Source of the DNA: Candolleomyces eurysporus
Lineage: Eukaryota > Basidiomycota > Agaricomycetes > Agaricales > Psathyrellaceae
Assembly (NCBI GenBank): GCA_027579435.1
Contig: JANBPK010001085.1
Span: 1 to 54,241 of the forward strand
DNA: 54,241 nt
Direction: 5' to 3'
Positions 34,733-46,716 of this stretch are shown piece after piece. The translations under genes were made by a program, and so were the position numbers. Each line of letters starts with the position of its first letter. Within the stretch, counting starts at the first letter, position 1. Below the pieces are notes generated by a model, which made no database searches, was not told the DNA's origin, and saw only the letters and a list, made by a program, of their open reading frames with translations.

Positions 34733-36805
34733 GACGCAGTACGCAATTTCGTGGGAGCCTTAGCATCAGGGTCAGATTACTTGGGCGTTCCCAGAGCTTC
34801 GAAATGCTTTATAAACCAAATCTAAACGAAGGTAACGTTTAAATCCCCTTCTTACGCTGATTTATCATGTCTGACACAGAAGCACCCTTCAGGATCTCTA
34901 TTTCCGACAACGAGCTCGAGTCCCTCAAGCAGAAACTCGCTCTAACGCGCTTTCCTGATGAGCTCGAGGATGCTGGACGGGACTACGGTGCCCCTCTGGC
35001 TGACATTCAGCGGCTCACCAATTACTGGAAGGATACCTACCTTTCAAAGTGGAAGGAGCATGAAGCGAAGTTGAACGAGGACCTTCCTCAGTTCACAAGG
35101 GACATCGAGGTCGATGGCTTCGGCACCCTCAACATTCACTATGTCCATAAGAAGAGCACGGTAGTGGACGCCGTCCCTTTGCTTTTTGTCCATGGTTGTG
35201 AGCCAAGTCCGCAATGCCGTTCACACTCAGCCTGACGAGATTCCTTGCAGGGCCTGGTAGCTTCTTGGAAGCGAGAAAGATATTGCCCTTGCTTGTCGAG
35301 AACTCCCCAGAGCATCCCAGCTTCCACGTCGTTGCGGTTAGTCTTCCAGGCTATGGTTTCTCGGAGGCTCCCAAGAAGAAAGGGTTTGGAAGCACACAGT
35401 ATGCCGAGGTTGGCCACAAGCTCATGTTGGCGCTTGGATACAACGAATATGGTACAGAAATGCTTGCTACCCTACATCCGTACCCAGCTCACGACTTCAC
35501 CTGGCAGTCACACAGGGTGGGGACTGGGGTGCCCTAATTACGAGAAGAATTGCTCAGCTTTACGGGCCGAAGCACAGTAAAGCATGGCATACCAACATGC
35601 CTCTGTAAGCTCATCATTACATACATCATCCCCGGAATCTAGCGCGCTGACCACAATACGCGCTTCTATCAGCGGGGAGGCTCCACACCCCACCAGACGC
35701 CCTTGGCTCCTTCTCACGTACCTGCTATTCAAACTTTCTCCGAAGGAGAAGGCTGGCCTTGAGCGTACGCAATGGTTCCAAGAGAAAGGCATTGGCTATT
35801 TCAAAGAGCAATCGACCCAACCGCAGACTTTGGGCTACAGCTTGGCGGATTCACCCGTCGGGTTGTTGGGATGGATTTACGAGAAACTAGTAAACTGGAC
35901 AGACGAATATCCTTGGACTGACGATGAAGGTAACGATGACACCTTGCCCTAAAACCTTTGTGTTGCTGATGATACACGCAGTTTTAACCTGGATCTCCAT
36001 CTATTGGTTTTCTAGGGCTGGCCCTGCTGCCTCGGTCCGAATCTACTACGAGGTCAACAACCTAACACCGGAAGGATTCGCTCGAAATATCGAAACGCCC
36101 ATTCCGGTGGGCCATTCCTACTTCCCTAAGGAACTGGCTATCTTGCCTCGAAGGTGTGTCGTCAGTTCCTTCGTTGTCCCCCAACCGACCTGACCCTCCT
36201 TGATAGCTGGATTAAGGCAGCGAACCCGACGCTGGTGTTCGAGTCTGAGCACGAGGGTGGCGGCCATTTTGCAGCGTACGAACGTCCAGAGGCTCTGGTA
36301 GGCGACCTCCGCAAGATGTTTGGAAAAGGGGGGCCTGCGTTTGGGGTGGTGCCTGGAAAGACTGGGTATGTGTGGCATGCTTCGTTGAGAGGTGTATGTT
36401 GACCGTCTACCGCAGGTTTTGAGGGTTGATAGCGGTTGGGACTCGTGCTCATAATTGACTAACTGGATCGCTAACCATTTCGAACCTTGTAATTTAAAGA
36501 TCGGACTCATTAGCAACGCGTTTAAGTTTGAGCAGTGACTCGGTGGGTCGCAGTTAGTATCGCCTTGCTGCTGTTATTGTTATGGTGCAACACATGACGC
36601 TAAGCTCCTCAGGTCACCTGAAGGGATGATATCAGCATGATTTTGTGAAATCCGGATGCGGGGTGGGGGCTCCAGACAATTCCTCCATCCTCGTTCGGGG
36701 CATCGGAATGCCTGTATCATCACTTTTGTACATCGGATGCCCAAGTGACTGATGCTTCGAAGGCCTGGTCAAGCCTCGTAGTCTCGGGACTACAGCCTCG
36801 AGCCT
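34733..36805. repeat. Duplicated epoxide hydrolase block, unit 2
   Basis: This is the second copy of the block at 30445–32560 (promoter, gene and 3' flank). The similarity stops shortly before the FZO1 upstream region. Confidence 0.85.
34867..36422 (+). CDS. Epoxide hydrolase (microsomal type), copy 2
   Basis: The seven exons are identical in length to copy 1 (34867–35197, 35251–35451, 35508–35604, 35673–35929, 35982–36153, 36207–36365, 36416–36422), giving 407 codons. The HGWP oxyanion motif, GGDWG nucleophile (Asp183), FPKEL acid (Glu346) and GGGHFAA base (His373) are all retained. Introns have diverged more than exons, and many exon differences are at third positions. That suggests both copies remain under purifying selection. 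Confidence 0.93.
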
Positions 36806-37060
36806 GAGCGGAACCATGTGCGGCGTCGGTAATCAACGGAACGGCATCTGACTAAGCAGTCATAAGACATGGCTGATATCCACAAACAGGCCATCAACAA
36901 ACCCACGAACCTCGCCGTCACTCCGGTTCTGCAGTTTTCTCTCCAGGCAACGACGACGACGACCGCGACAACGACGCTGAACCTTCTGGAACTGGCGAAC
37001 TAAACTCAAACAGCCGTGCAGGCACCTATACAAAACACAGTCGTTGAGAAATCCCGCAAG
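36423..37060. other. Duplicated 3' flank plus FZO1 upstream region
   Basis: The first 380 bp belong to the epoxide hydrolase duplication. The rest is upstream of FZO1 and includes a low-complexity ACG-rich stretch near 36950–36976. A short acidic frame there (GNDDDDRDNDAEPSG) might be an unrecognised 5' exon but runs into a stop. Confidence 0.45.
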
Positions 37061-39802
37061 ATGGCCCAAACTCACGCTTCCAGCCGACCTGCAACTTCAT
37101 CAGCAGCGACGTCGCCGACCCTCACCAACTTCAGCGACAGCCACGCGGATAAGCAGCTCAGGGGTGAGGATGTCCAGGAGGCATACATTGAGAACAAGGA
37201 CCGGTTCGTTGCTCCCCTTCTTACGCCGTCCAGTTGCTAATATCAGATGTGTTGGAATGCAGTCTGGTCAACGCCATTGATTCGACCAAGGCCATTCTCA
37301 ACGACATTCGGAGCTTCAACAGGGATGAATGGGTTGTGCGATATCCACAGCTCAAGGAAACTGCACCAGAAGAACCTGAAGCGACACCTGAGGAGCCTGA
37401 GCTGGCCCATTCGCTCCCTAACCGTCGCCCAAAGGGCCAGCGTCGTTCGCTTTCCTTTGCCGATGACCCGAGTTTCGAAACGGAGGTCGTCGTCGCCGAC
37501 CCCTCAAACTATTCCCCCCCAACGTTCCGTGTCGATGCCCATCATCAAAGACGACCCTGAGGCCGAGTCATCGTCGTCAGACGACGCACAGAAGGAATCA
37601 GACAACGTCCGCCTTATCCCTGCATCCGACTTCAACGTGCTCCGGCTAGACCTCAAGCTCGGCACCCACCCTCACTCCTCGTCATCTGCTGCAGTGTCCC
37701 TCGTCTCCCAACTCGAAAAGGCTTCCATTGCCAACCTGCTTGACGAACGCATCACCGCATCCTTATCCCATATCGACAAGCTCCGGCTCCGAGTGGAAGA
37801 TACCTCGTCCAAGGTTCTTGTCACTGGCGATTTGAATGCCGGAAAGTCGACCTTCGTCAATGCCCTTTTGAGGCGAGAGGTCATGCCTGTTGACCAGCAA
37901 CCCTGCACCACGGGATTCTGCGAGGTCCATGACGCTGCCGAGAATGAGGGGGTTGAAGAGGTTCATATTGTGAAGGAGGGCGCTAAGTACGACATTCTGG
38001 ACGAGTCTACTTTCACAAAAGCCCCCTTGGAAGACCTGGAGACAATTGTTGGGGACAACGAGCATAAACCTGTCAACCAACAGAACGTCATCAAGCTCTA
38101 CCTCGCCGATAGCCGAGCTCCTTCGGAATCGCTCCTCAACAACGGCGTCGTCGACATCTCGCTCATTGATGCCCCCGGATTGAACCGTGACAGTCTCAAG
38201 ACGACCGCTTTGTTCGCCCGACAAGAGGAAATCGACGTTGTCGTCTTCGTTGTCAGCGCCGAAAACCACTTCACTCTCTCGGCCAAGGAGTTCCTCGCCA
38301 ATGCTAGCCGGGAGAAGGCTTACCTCTTCATCGTCGTCAACAAGTACGCAGGCATCAAGAATAAGGAAAAGTGCCGCAAGGCCGTTTTCGAACAGATTAA
38401 ACAACTCAGTCCCAGGACGTACGAAGATGCCGATGATTTGATCCACTTCGTCGACTCTGCCGCAGCCCTCCAACCTTACACTGCCAATCCCGCATTCGAC
38501 GACCTCGAGAGCGCTCTCAGGTCCTTCGTCTTGGTCAAACGATCAAAGAGCAAGCTCCAGCCTGTCTCAACTTATCTCAACAACCTCCTCAGCGACATTC
38601 AGCTTTTGGCTGATGCGAACGTGATTGTTGCGGATGTGGAAACGGAGAGTGCACGGGCGGACCTTGCAGCCAAGAGGCCGGTGCTGGAGCAGATGAAGAA
38701 GTCGAAGGAGGTTTTGGAGAATGCTATTGAGCAGGTTGAGGAGGATGGGACTACCAAAGCCTCGGAAACCACCAAGACGCTGCTTAACGCTGCCCTCGAG
38801 CGTGTCGGCCAAGGGAAGCTTGGCGTCGATGTCACCTCCATCCCTATGCCTTCCTACACCGGTCTCCTCGGTATTTGGGATTACGCGAGGGACGTTCGCC
38901 GTGCTTTGCTGTCCAGCATTGACGATGCAGTACGGCTGGCCGAGGACGAGGNCCGTTTGACCACGAAGGCTGGGGTGGACAAGGTGAAGGCACTTGGAGA
39001 GGAGCATTTGCCCGCCGGAGCTGAGCGCAACACACGAGTGTTCATGCCCGAGGCGATGTTCAGCATGAGGAGGAGGGCAACCAAAGGCACCAAGAGCCGA
39101 CGGTCGTCGTACAGCAACATTGGTGGCGCCATCGTTGCTGGTGGTATGCATGGCCTCGGTATTGGCCTTGCTCAGCGCCACGACCTGACGGAAACGACGT
39201 TCTTCGACCTCTTCGACGTGAACCACCAGTTCTTCGTCCACTTTGGCGATGGGAAGCACCAGGATATGGCGGACACTGATGCTATGACGCCTAGCGCACT
39301 CAGCGTCGTCAGTGTTGGTCTCGGAGCGTTGACGATGGTCGGTGGGCAGGCTATTGGGGCACGCGCTATCATCGAGGGCATCGTGCGAGTGACGGACCTT
39401 CTCCAGAATGAAACCGCGAGGAATTGGGCTGCGCCTGTCCTTGGTGCGGTGACCCTTGGTGCCACAGCCTACCTTGTCCTCGAGCTTCCCAACACTGTCC
39501 CTCGAACCGTTGGTCGTCGTGTCAAGGCTACGATTTTGCGGGGCGATGGACAGGAGGTGCCTGTTTCGTTTGTTGATGGGCATGCTACCCGAGTTGGACG
39601 GGAGACGAGGAAGGTGTTGCGGCTGGTTGGATGGGATTTGAGGGAGAGGTTCAGGGCCTCAATGGACCAGAGCACTGCCGAGGTTAAGGGAGCTGAGGAG
39701 GCCGAGAGGAAGGCGAGCAAGGCCAAGGAGTGGTTCAGTGAGGTGTCGATCAAGGCGGGTGGTCTCAAGCAGACAGTTGCCTTTGACGACGTTGATGCGT
39801 GA
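37061..39802 (+). CDS. FZO1: Mitofusin, dynamin-like GTPase of mitochondrial outer membrane fusion
   Basis: This protein mediates tethering and fusion of mitochondrial outer membranes. Two exons (37061–37203 and 37263–39802) give 893 codons when one surplus C is dropped from the C7 run at 37514–37520, where the frame otherwise shifts. ENKDRLVNAIDSTKAILNDI marks the N-terminal helical region. The GTPase domain has G1 GDLNAGKST (Lys242), G2 region PCTTGFCEV, G3 DAPG and G4 VNKY. Coiled-coil segments follow. Near the C-terminus, hydrophobic stretches (ALSVVSVGLGALTMVGGQ and WAAPVLGAVTLGATAYLVL) form the membrane anchor, and a final heptad-repeat helix follows. An N at 38952 lies in frame. The start ATG is the first that joins the conserved N-terminus. 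Confidence 0.93.
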
Positions 39803-40311
39803 AGGCTGTTGCTCAGTTGTGTTAGACGATGATTGAAGTAACAAGGTAGCGTTTGTTATCCTTATACTGTACGATTTCTTTCTCTATATCTTTACAAGCT
39901 GTTTAAATCCCATCTCAATGTTTCTCAGCTTCGTTCTTACGATAATTTCTGTTCCCTTTTACGATGATACACATGTCGATTGCTTGACTATAGACCATTC
40001 CTTTAAAATTTCGTTTGACCTCTGATGATATCAATGAATGAATGAATGAAACTTGTTGTACACCAGGAGTGCGTGATTGAATTTAAAGTATTGGTAAAGT
40101 CGATGAGGCTAACCAAAGAGTCCGAGTTCACACGGGCGGCCGGCAAAATATTTACGTTCTGATTCTGCTGTCCAACTACAACTCTAGTCGCACCCACTCA
40201 CCCCGCTTTCACCAACTCTTATCGTTCCTTGTCCCTCTTCGTTGAGGTGCAGGGCCTTTTTTCTACCTTAAAACTGTTCTCAACTCTTTCTCCTAATTAT
40301 TGGCCGGCTCC
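39803..40311. other. Intergenic: FZO1 3' flank and next promoter
   Basis: This 509-bp region is AT-richer than its neighbours and contains a short GAAT repeat (near 40034–40048). I see no gene. Confidence 0.55.
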
Positions 40312-42742
40312 ATGGCGATGACGCTAACCCAGGCAGCCCTGCGGGTACCTGGGCCTTCATGGGATGAGGAGGTCGTACCTGTGCTCCGAAAACGTGCGTG
40401 GATAAGCAATATCTTGCCTCAGGGCCTGATGCGCAGCTCTTTGGTTCTCTAACAATATTCCAGGCCTTGAAAGCGAAAGCAGGACGCTTTCGAAGCGAAT
40501 GTCCGCCATCTCCCTCTCCGGAGACGACGCGCTCGCAGCAGTAAACCTACAGTCGTACAATGGAGGCCAAGGAGCTTCGTCACGGAACACACCCACCGCC
40601 AATGCTCCAAGCCAGCAGTATTACCGCGAAGTCAACGGTGGGAGCAGCTCGCTCGACTATTCTGGCTCCGCACCAGGGTTCGCTAGCAGCAATCCTAATT
40701 CGGCAAAGAAATCCGCTGTAAATGGCTCAGCATCTCCATCGACTACAGACTATCAACGCTCAAGAACCTATTCCCAACCCGACCGTGCCCTTTCGAATGG
40801 CTCCTCTAAGATGAATCGAGTGAACAATGCCAGCTCTTCTTCCACACGCACGACAAAACCCACGCGAATCCCCAAACCCGCTTCTCGAACATACGGTAGT
40901 CACAGCAATGGCAGCACCCCAGCCATAGCCCAGACCAACGGCTTCGCCTACTCGCCAGAGCAACAGTATGACCCCAGAGGAGGGACATCATCCCACTTTA
41001 CGTCTTCCAACAACAGTAGATCGACGGTCGGTGGCCTCTCGCACCAGAACCGATCGAATTCTGGGCTTATGAACGAATCGCCACCCTTTCCCCCATCATC
41101 ATCTACCTCTTCTCTTGCCCATTCGCACAATACAAATGGCTATTACGAACCCAACAACGAGTGGATGGAAGCTGCGCCCTCTCGCCGATCCATGGATTCT
41201 GAGGAGCAGCCGTTCGAGCACTGGTATCGAGGAGAAGTGTCGAGGAATGGTGGGGTTGGTGAACTGCGTGTTGGGAAAAGACAGGAGATGCTGGATATCG
41301 CAACTTATGGACACATGATTCGGAATCGCAACCATAACGCTAACCACCAACCTTCCCCTCGGTGGGGTCAGCCCCCGTCTCCTTATTCGGCTCCTAGGGA
41401 GGATCTGGCTCCTCGCCATCATCGGAAACGTGCTGGCAGTATAGGTGGGCTAACGGAGGTCGAGAGAGTGAGGGGTAGTGTGTATTTTGACGAGGAAGGG
41501 ATTGCGGCGTTGGGGAGAGTGTTGGACGAGAGCCCTCTAACGGACTTTGAGGACGACCCTACTTCTGATGTGGCGTCAATATCCTCGTTCCAGCGCGTCA
41601 ATCATAATTTCATCCCAGGCGTGGGGGACATATCGACGACCTCTGGCGCTGTCATCACACCGACTCAACTGACCAACGTACACGAAGACGATGTTGAAGT
41701 AACGACACCCAGATATGAGGATCGAAGTGTAACGCCTACTCAACAGACGGCTCGTGGTCAATATCCACCAACTCGAATACCTGGTCGTTCTCGTCAGTCT
41801 TCGGAGTCCCGGTCAGGCACCCCCTCCACGGTCAACACCTCTCGCTCTGCCAACAATTCAACAAGTTCAACGTCGAAGACGCCCAGTCCTCCTCCGATGG
41901 CACAACCCAGAAACCGCTCTGTGTCTGGCCAGTCAATATCAGGGCCCGGCGGGAAGAAAACAACTTCTGCTTCAACGCCTGCAGGGAAGAAACGGACTCC
42001 AGTGAAATCTCTCAAAGGGAAGCAAGCACCGCCGACGATACCCAAGAGGGAAGAAAGTGCTCAATATCCGTCTCCCGGAGATGAAGAAGACATGGCATAT
42101 GCCATTCCTTCATGGACTCAGCCTGTACCTAGAACAGGCAACTGGGACGAGGTGTGTGGCTATCAATCATTCATTTGTGCTTGGCGATTCATTTACCCTG
42201 TCATATCTATAGGTGGTATTGCCTGTGGTGGCAAGGAAGAAAGGCTTGGATGGTCATTATGAGACTGCTGATGGCAGTCCTCAGCCTAAGAGACCCGCCG
42301 ACGATCCTATAGCACCCGTACGTTGTTTATTGCTTTATATCTTCCCGAGTGTCGTGCTCATTTGTTGTAGGCTCCTGGTACATTCGGATTCAACCACAAG
42401 ATTCGAAATAAGCCAAGCGATCAGTTCATTCCGCTAGATGAGTTTGGCCAACCCGAGCAAGCAGAGAAGCCGATTGAAGAGGAACCGAAGCCGAAGGAGA
42501 AGCATTCCCTCGACGGACGAAACGGACAGGGTTGGCCTCAAAATGCATACGACAAGCATGACCAAACCCGCTTGCCAGCAAGAGCATCACCTCCTCCCTC
42601 CCCACCGCCGTTCTCACACTACGCCCCGAAAATTACGAATGGCATGGTTGCCAATGCTCCTCATCCGCCTTTCCCTGACCCACCTCCCGTCAAAGTTCAG
42701 GAGGAAGAAGGTGCCGGGTGCTGTAAATGCGCGATCATGTGA
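40312..42742 (+). CDS. Low-complexity protein with C-terminal CaaX prenylation box
   Basis: Four exons (40312–40393, 40464–42151, 42213–42317, 42371–42742) join in frame to 748 codons. Most of the protein is Ser/Asn/Thr/Pro-rich and likely disordered, with a more ordered stretch near residues 230–370 (for example EHWYRGEVSRNGGVGELRVG and VRGSVYFDEEGIAALGRVL). A conserved-looking block near the end reads WDEVVLPVVARKKGLDGHYE and FGFNHKIRNKPSDQFIPLDE. The last residues are GCCKCAIM, so CAIM is a CaaX box for farnesylation and the two upstream Cys are candidate palmitoylation sites. It is probably peripheral to membranes. I know no function for it; a cell-polarity or signalling scaffold is a guess. 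Confidence 0.85.
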
Positions 42743-43523
42743 TTGCTTCGCGTTTTTCGCACCTTTTTACCTCTCTTTCTATGGACAGCAACTTATTTCG
42801 TTCACCACCTTATTCGCGTTTCTTACATCGTCCACGACCCTATGCATTTGTCCATTCCTTCTCTTTTTCCTCCACGTTTCTGTTTTCGGTCTGGTCGTGT
42901 TGTGTTAGCAATTATTCCCCAAATTATCCCCTAGTTATCATTCGGTTTTCTATTTCCTCCTTGTGTACTTTTAGTAGGTCTTATTGTCGGCTACTTAATC
43001 TTCTTCCTCTTCCTCTTCTTATTCCGATTCACATTGGCTTATCTTTCTTCGCGTTACGTTGTTCACGCTAACGATAAGCGCCTTTCTATCTGCCGACCTC
43101 TCCACTATCATTAAGCTTTATCGATCCATTTTTACATGGATTCGGTATCCTCCTTCTGCTCCCCCTCTGCCAACCTCTTTCCTCTACCCCTTCATCTTTC
43201 CCTTACTGCCCTGTACCCCCGCGCGTCTATCCCTTCCCTACCTCGTCAATTTTTTTCCTACCGTTGTCCATCCTTACGCTCAGTTACCCCTCGCAACCCC
43301 TTTTCATACCCTAGTATAAGCACATAGTTACCTACGTACCCGTCTGGCTACCTACCTACCCGGTATTTTCATTTTACTATGGAATCGTTATAGTGCTCGG
43401 ATTTCTCTCTCTCCCTCCTTCGTCAAGCTTTTTAGAAGCCAGTATCTTGTAATAAAAGGAAGTGGGAATCTCAAATGCCGGCTACTACTATGCGCATACT
43501 AGTGAGACAATGATGAATGTGCA
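42743..43523. other. Pyrimidine-rich intergenic stretch
   Basis: About 700 bp of the plus strand are strongly C+T-rich, from the CaaX stop codon to about 43470. The open frames here are by-products of that composition. An AATAAAA-like signal lies at about 43452, consistent with the end of a long 3' UTR. Confidence 0.6.
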
Positions 43524-45796
43524 TCACGAACAAGGTGACAGGATCTGGTGGTCCAAGGTGCCTCCCAGCGCGCGGTGTGCTTTCCGGACAGCATCTGTCG
43601 AGAATTGGACGTGGACGGAATAGTTCCCTACAGAATGCGCACTGTTGATACGTAGAGACGTCTTGTTGGTATATTCCGGTAGGTCTTCACCGTCCTTTGA
43701 CCAGAGGACGGTATAACTTTCGTTTTCCTCTTCCGCCAAATTTGAGCCATCGACTCGCAGGTGGGCTAGGGGTACGAGTTGTAGCTCGAGAATCTTCTCA
43801 TAGAAGTCCTTTCCAGATTCAGGATGATGTTGGACTTCTGCGCAACTCTCGGTTATTCCTTCGATGAGGTGAATGCGTTTGAGCAGATTGATCCAGAGGC
43901 CTTCCATACATGCTTTGCAAAAGTTGGGCTTGGTCACTGTGCGCATGAGGCAGTCTTGGTTCGTAGGCCGGTAGCTGGTTTCGTTATTCATGGAGAAACT
44001 AGTGGGCAGAAGCACAGAACAATGAGATTCTCGTAGACGCAATTATGCAATGGTTTTCCTTACGTTGGGTACAAGCTGTAGTGGCCTGGTTTCGATACAA
44101 ACCTGTACAGTGTAGTGGTCAGCATGCCAGATATCATTTCAAAGGATGATGTAGAACGTACTCTGATTCGTCACCGAATTCAAGCACCTCCGCGCTGCAC
44201 AGCTGAGCGACACCCTCGAGAGAAGGCTCATTCAGTGTGAATGTAAGCTCATGAACGCCTGCTGAAAGGTGTTCTGACCGGTGAATGTCATAATGCCAGC
44301 GATCGAGGCCTACAATGGGTTCTGGTTCCCAGCCGAGGTCGTTACCATCCAACTCAACCTTCAGGTTGGATTTCTCTGGGATTCCAGACAGGGAGAATTT
44401 GACAAGGTAACGGGAGTAAGAACCTGAAGATCTAAACTGAACTTTCCATGCCGTTGTGGTATTGAGCATCGTCCATGGGTAGCCTTGGAAAAGCATAACA
44501 GACCGCTCGACACGGTACTGCTCTCCTTTTTGAGATGGATTGGTCAACCATTGCTTCCAAGGTAGGTCGGATTTGGTGGAGGAGTTGTATCCGGAGTTGA
44601 CGCCAGAATACCCGTAAGCGCCGTCGTACTCTTCTCCGACATTGATGATAGAGTGCCCCAGCTCATGACGAAGGACCAAGGGCCCATTTAGATAGGAGGA
44701 AGTGATAACGCTGTTCAAAAAGCTTCAGCATACCTGGGCTCAAGGAATAAAAAGGCATGTCACTCACGTGAACCGCCCTCCAAGACCTGGGTATGAGCTG
44801 TCAGCTTCAGAATCGGGTGACGTTGGTCGATTGCTCTATCTCACCTCCGTATAGCGGGTCATTACCTGGCGTGAACTTGTCGGTACATGTATGACAGTAA
44901 GCTGACGAACGACGTACCCAAGAGGATAGGATAGTCACATCCGGAACCAAGTGAATCACAAGCTGCCCTGGCCACCTTGGGTTTGCTGTAGTAGACCGCT
45001 CTCAACTCGGTCCCATCTCGATAAAGGCCAAACGGAGTACTGTGCAGAAGGAAGGAAAAGGAGAGGTTAGAATCTGGAAATCCGATCAAATAGAGGTAAC
45101 AGAGCGAATCCTTCACTTACTCCTTTGGAACGCCTCCGACTCCAATTCCGGACTAACAGCACATATACGTGAGGTATTCTGGAGTAGAGCAGGGGTTCGC
45201 ATACCTCATTACTTGGAGAAAACGCCGCCCAAAAGTTGAGCAGCGGCTTAACGGCGTAAAACGTTTGATTTCGGGTTACATCTTCTGCGAGCCGCCTTGC
45301 ATCCTCGAGAAACTTGGTCTGCTCCGACGCCAGGTCTGTGAGAGTTATAGTATTCAGTTAAACAGCATTCGAAGGTAGATTCTCGGCTTACATCCATCAG
45401 AGAAGAATACGAGGTCTACTCTGTTGTCGGACGGACCTGACAGAACCAAAGGCAGAACGTCCAAAGGCGGGACTTCAACGGGGGGTTTCCCGGGCAAAAG
45501 TGGAAGTTGCTCGTGATCTATCCTCGATATAGCGCATTTCAGTGGATATTCCAGGAGAAACAGCTCCGAACGCACACGACGAAACTTCTAAGAGCGTGTC
45601 ACCTCGCTTGCCAGGAGAGACGGGGGTCGATGTGGTGGGGTAAACATGCTGGCACCCGGCGCCAGACTCTGGGGAACCTATTCCATGCCGCGTCAAGGGT
45701 CCACGAAGCTAATAGATAGAAACTACCTTGAGCATATGTGCAAATTAGAGATAGGTGGAGGATCGACGCAGAAACAAACCCAAATTGCTTGAACAT
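43524..45796 (-). CDS. Secreted M64-family (IgA peptidase-like) zinc metallopeptidase
   Basis: This is an extracellular endopeptidase. The ATG at 45794–45796 starts a signal peptide (MFKQFGFVSASILHLSLICTYAQ). Multiple exons follow with the family hallmarks SDNRVDLVFFSDGY, FWAAFSPSNE, TPFGLYRDGTELR, ARAACDSLGSGCDYPILLG, NDPLYGG and the zinc site HELGHSIINVGEEYDG. In the zinc site, two His ligands and the catalytic Glu lie in HELGH, and a distal Glu lies in EEY. The C-terminus has CLMRTVTKPNFCKACMEGLW. The frame breaks at the G6 run at 45480–45485 and is restored by removing one base. M64 peptidases were first known from bacteria but are widespread in Agaricomycetes. The IgA name does not imply that substrate here. 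Confidence 0.87.
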
Positions 45797-46716
45797 TGGG
45801 TGCTGTATCAAGATTGAGTTAGCGCCAGTTTCAACACGTTGACTCGATCGGAGCAAGAATTGGACTCATACAAAATGGCCCATCCGGGCAGACGTTGACT
45901 TGGACACTAGCACTGTCATGCCAAACTTATCTAATGACTAAATTGTTTGGCTATCCACCACGCTTGTATAATTTGGAAAACAATGCTGCAACGTGTTAAA
46001 ATTTCTACACAATTTCGATGTATGTTGCATCAACTGCTGTAAGTGCTTAGGGCCTTAGGAGGCCTTAGGCCTTATGTATAGAGCTCGGGCTGTGTTTTGC
46101 CCCTGACATGGAACAGTCCGCACAACTGAATTCTACTTCGTCTCCATTCCTCTACTCTTTTGGAGGTTATGCCATTGATCGAAGGAATAAGTCATCACTA
46201 AACAGAGCTCAAGCCTATTAATTTGAAATCAAACTAGTCAAACGTCTATTCCCTCGCGGGCGCTCAAATCAACGATGTTGACTGCACTGGTTGCTATCTT
46301 ACCTTTCGAGTCTGATTACGTCGCCATCTCGACCTTTAGACCTGCTTATCGAAAGCCACATGCAACATAAACACGATCGCTCTAGCACTTGCACGGAACG
46401 CTTCAAATAATTATATGTATTTTACACAGTTGGAACGCCAAGAAATTTATTTGTTGTTTTGTTTAGTTAGAATCCGAAGTAGTAGGATCAACACTGATGG
46501 AATTTCTTAGGAAACGTCAAACCTGGAGTCCTGGACTAAGCTTGGCTCTACAAGTAGTAATAGCCGGTAACCGGTGGTATCCGGTGGCTACGTTGCTTTG
46601 CTATCCTTTAATTAGTTTTGATCCGGGAGGGCTTCAGACTGCGCCCCATCTTATGTCACTTCTTATGTCGAAGGGACTCCCTCGAATCTAGCTTTATCGT
46701 ATCACCTATCTCACCC
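45797..46716. other. AT-rich intergenic, no gene recognised
   Basis: This 920-bp spacer separates divergent genes. It contains three closely spaced GGCCTTA words at 46050–46073 and three CCGGT words at 46563–46586. These could be binding-site clusters or chance. Confidence 0.5.

Noticed and set aside
38567..39583. 338-codon open frame antisense to FZO1
   Set aside because: FZO1 on the plus strand is unambiguous. The antisense frame reflects codon bias and has no recognisable domain.
42743..43327. Several overlapping plus-strand open frames after the CaaX gene
   Set aside because: They arise from the pyrimidine-rich composition (Phe/Ser/Leu/Pro only) in all three frames and show no splice or start context.
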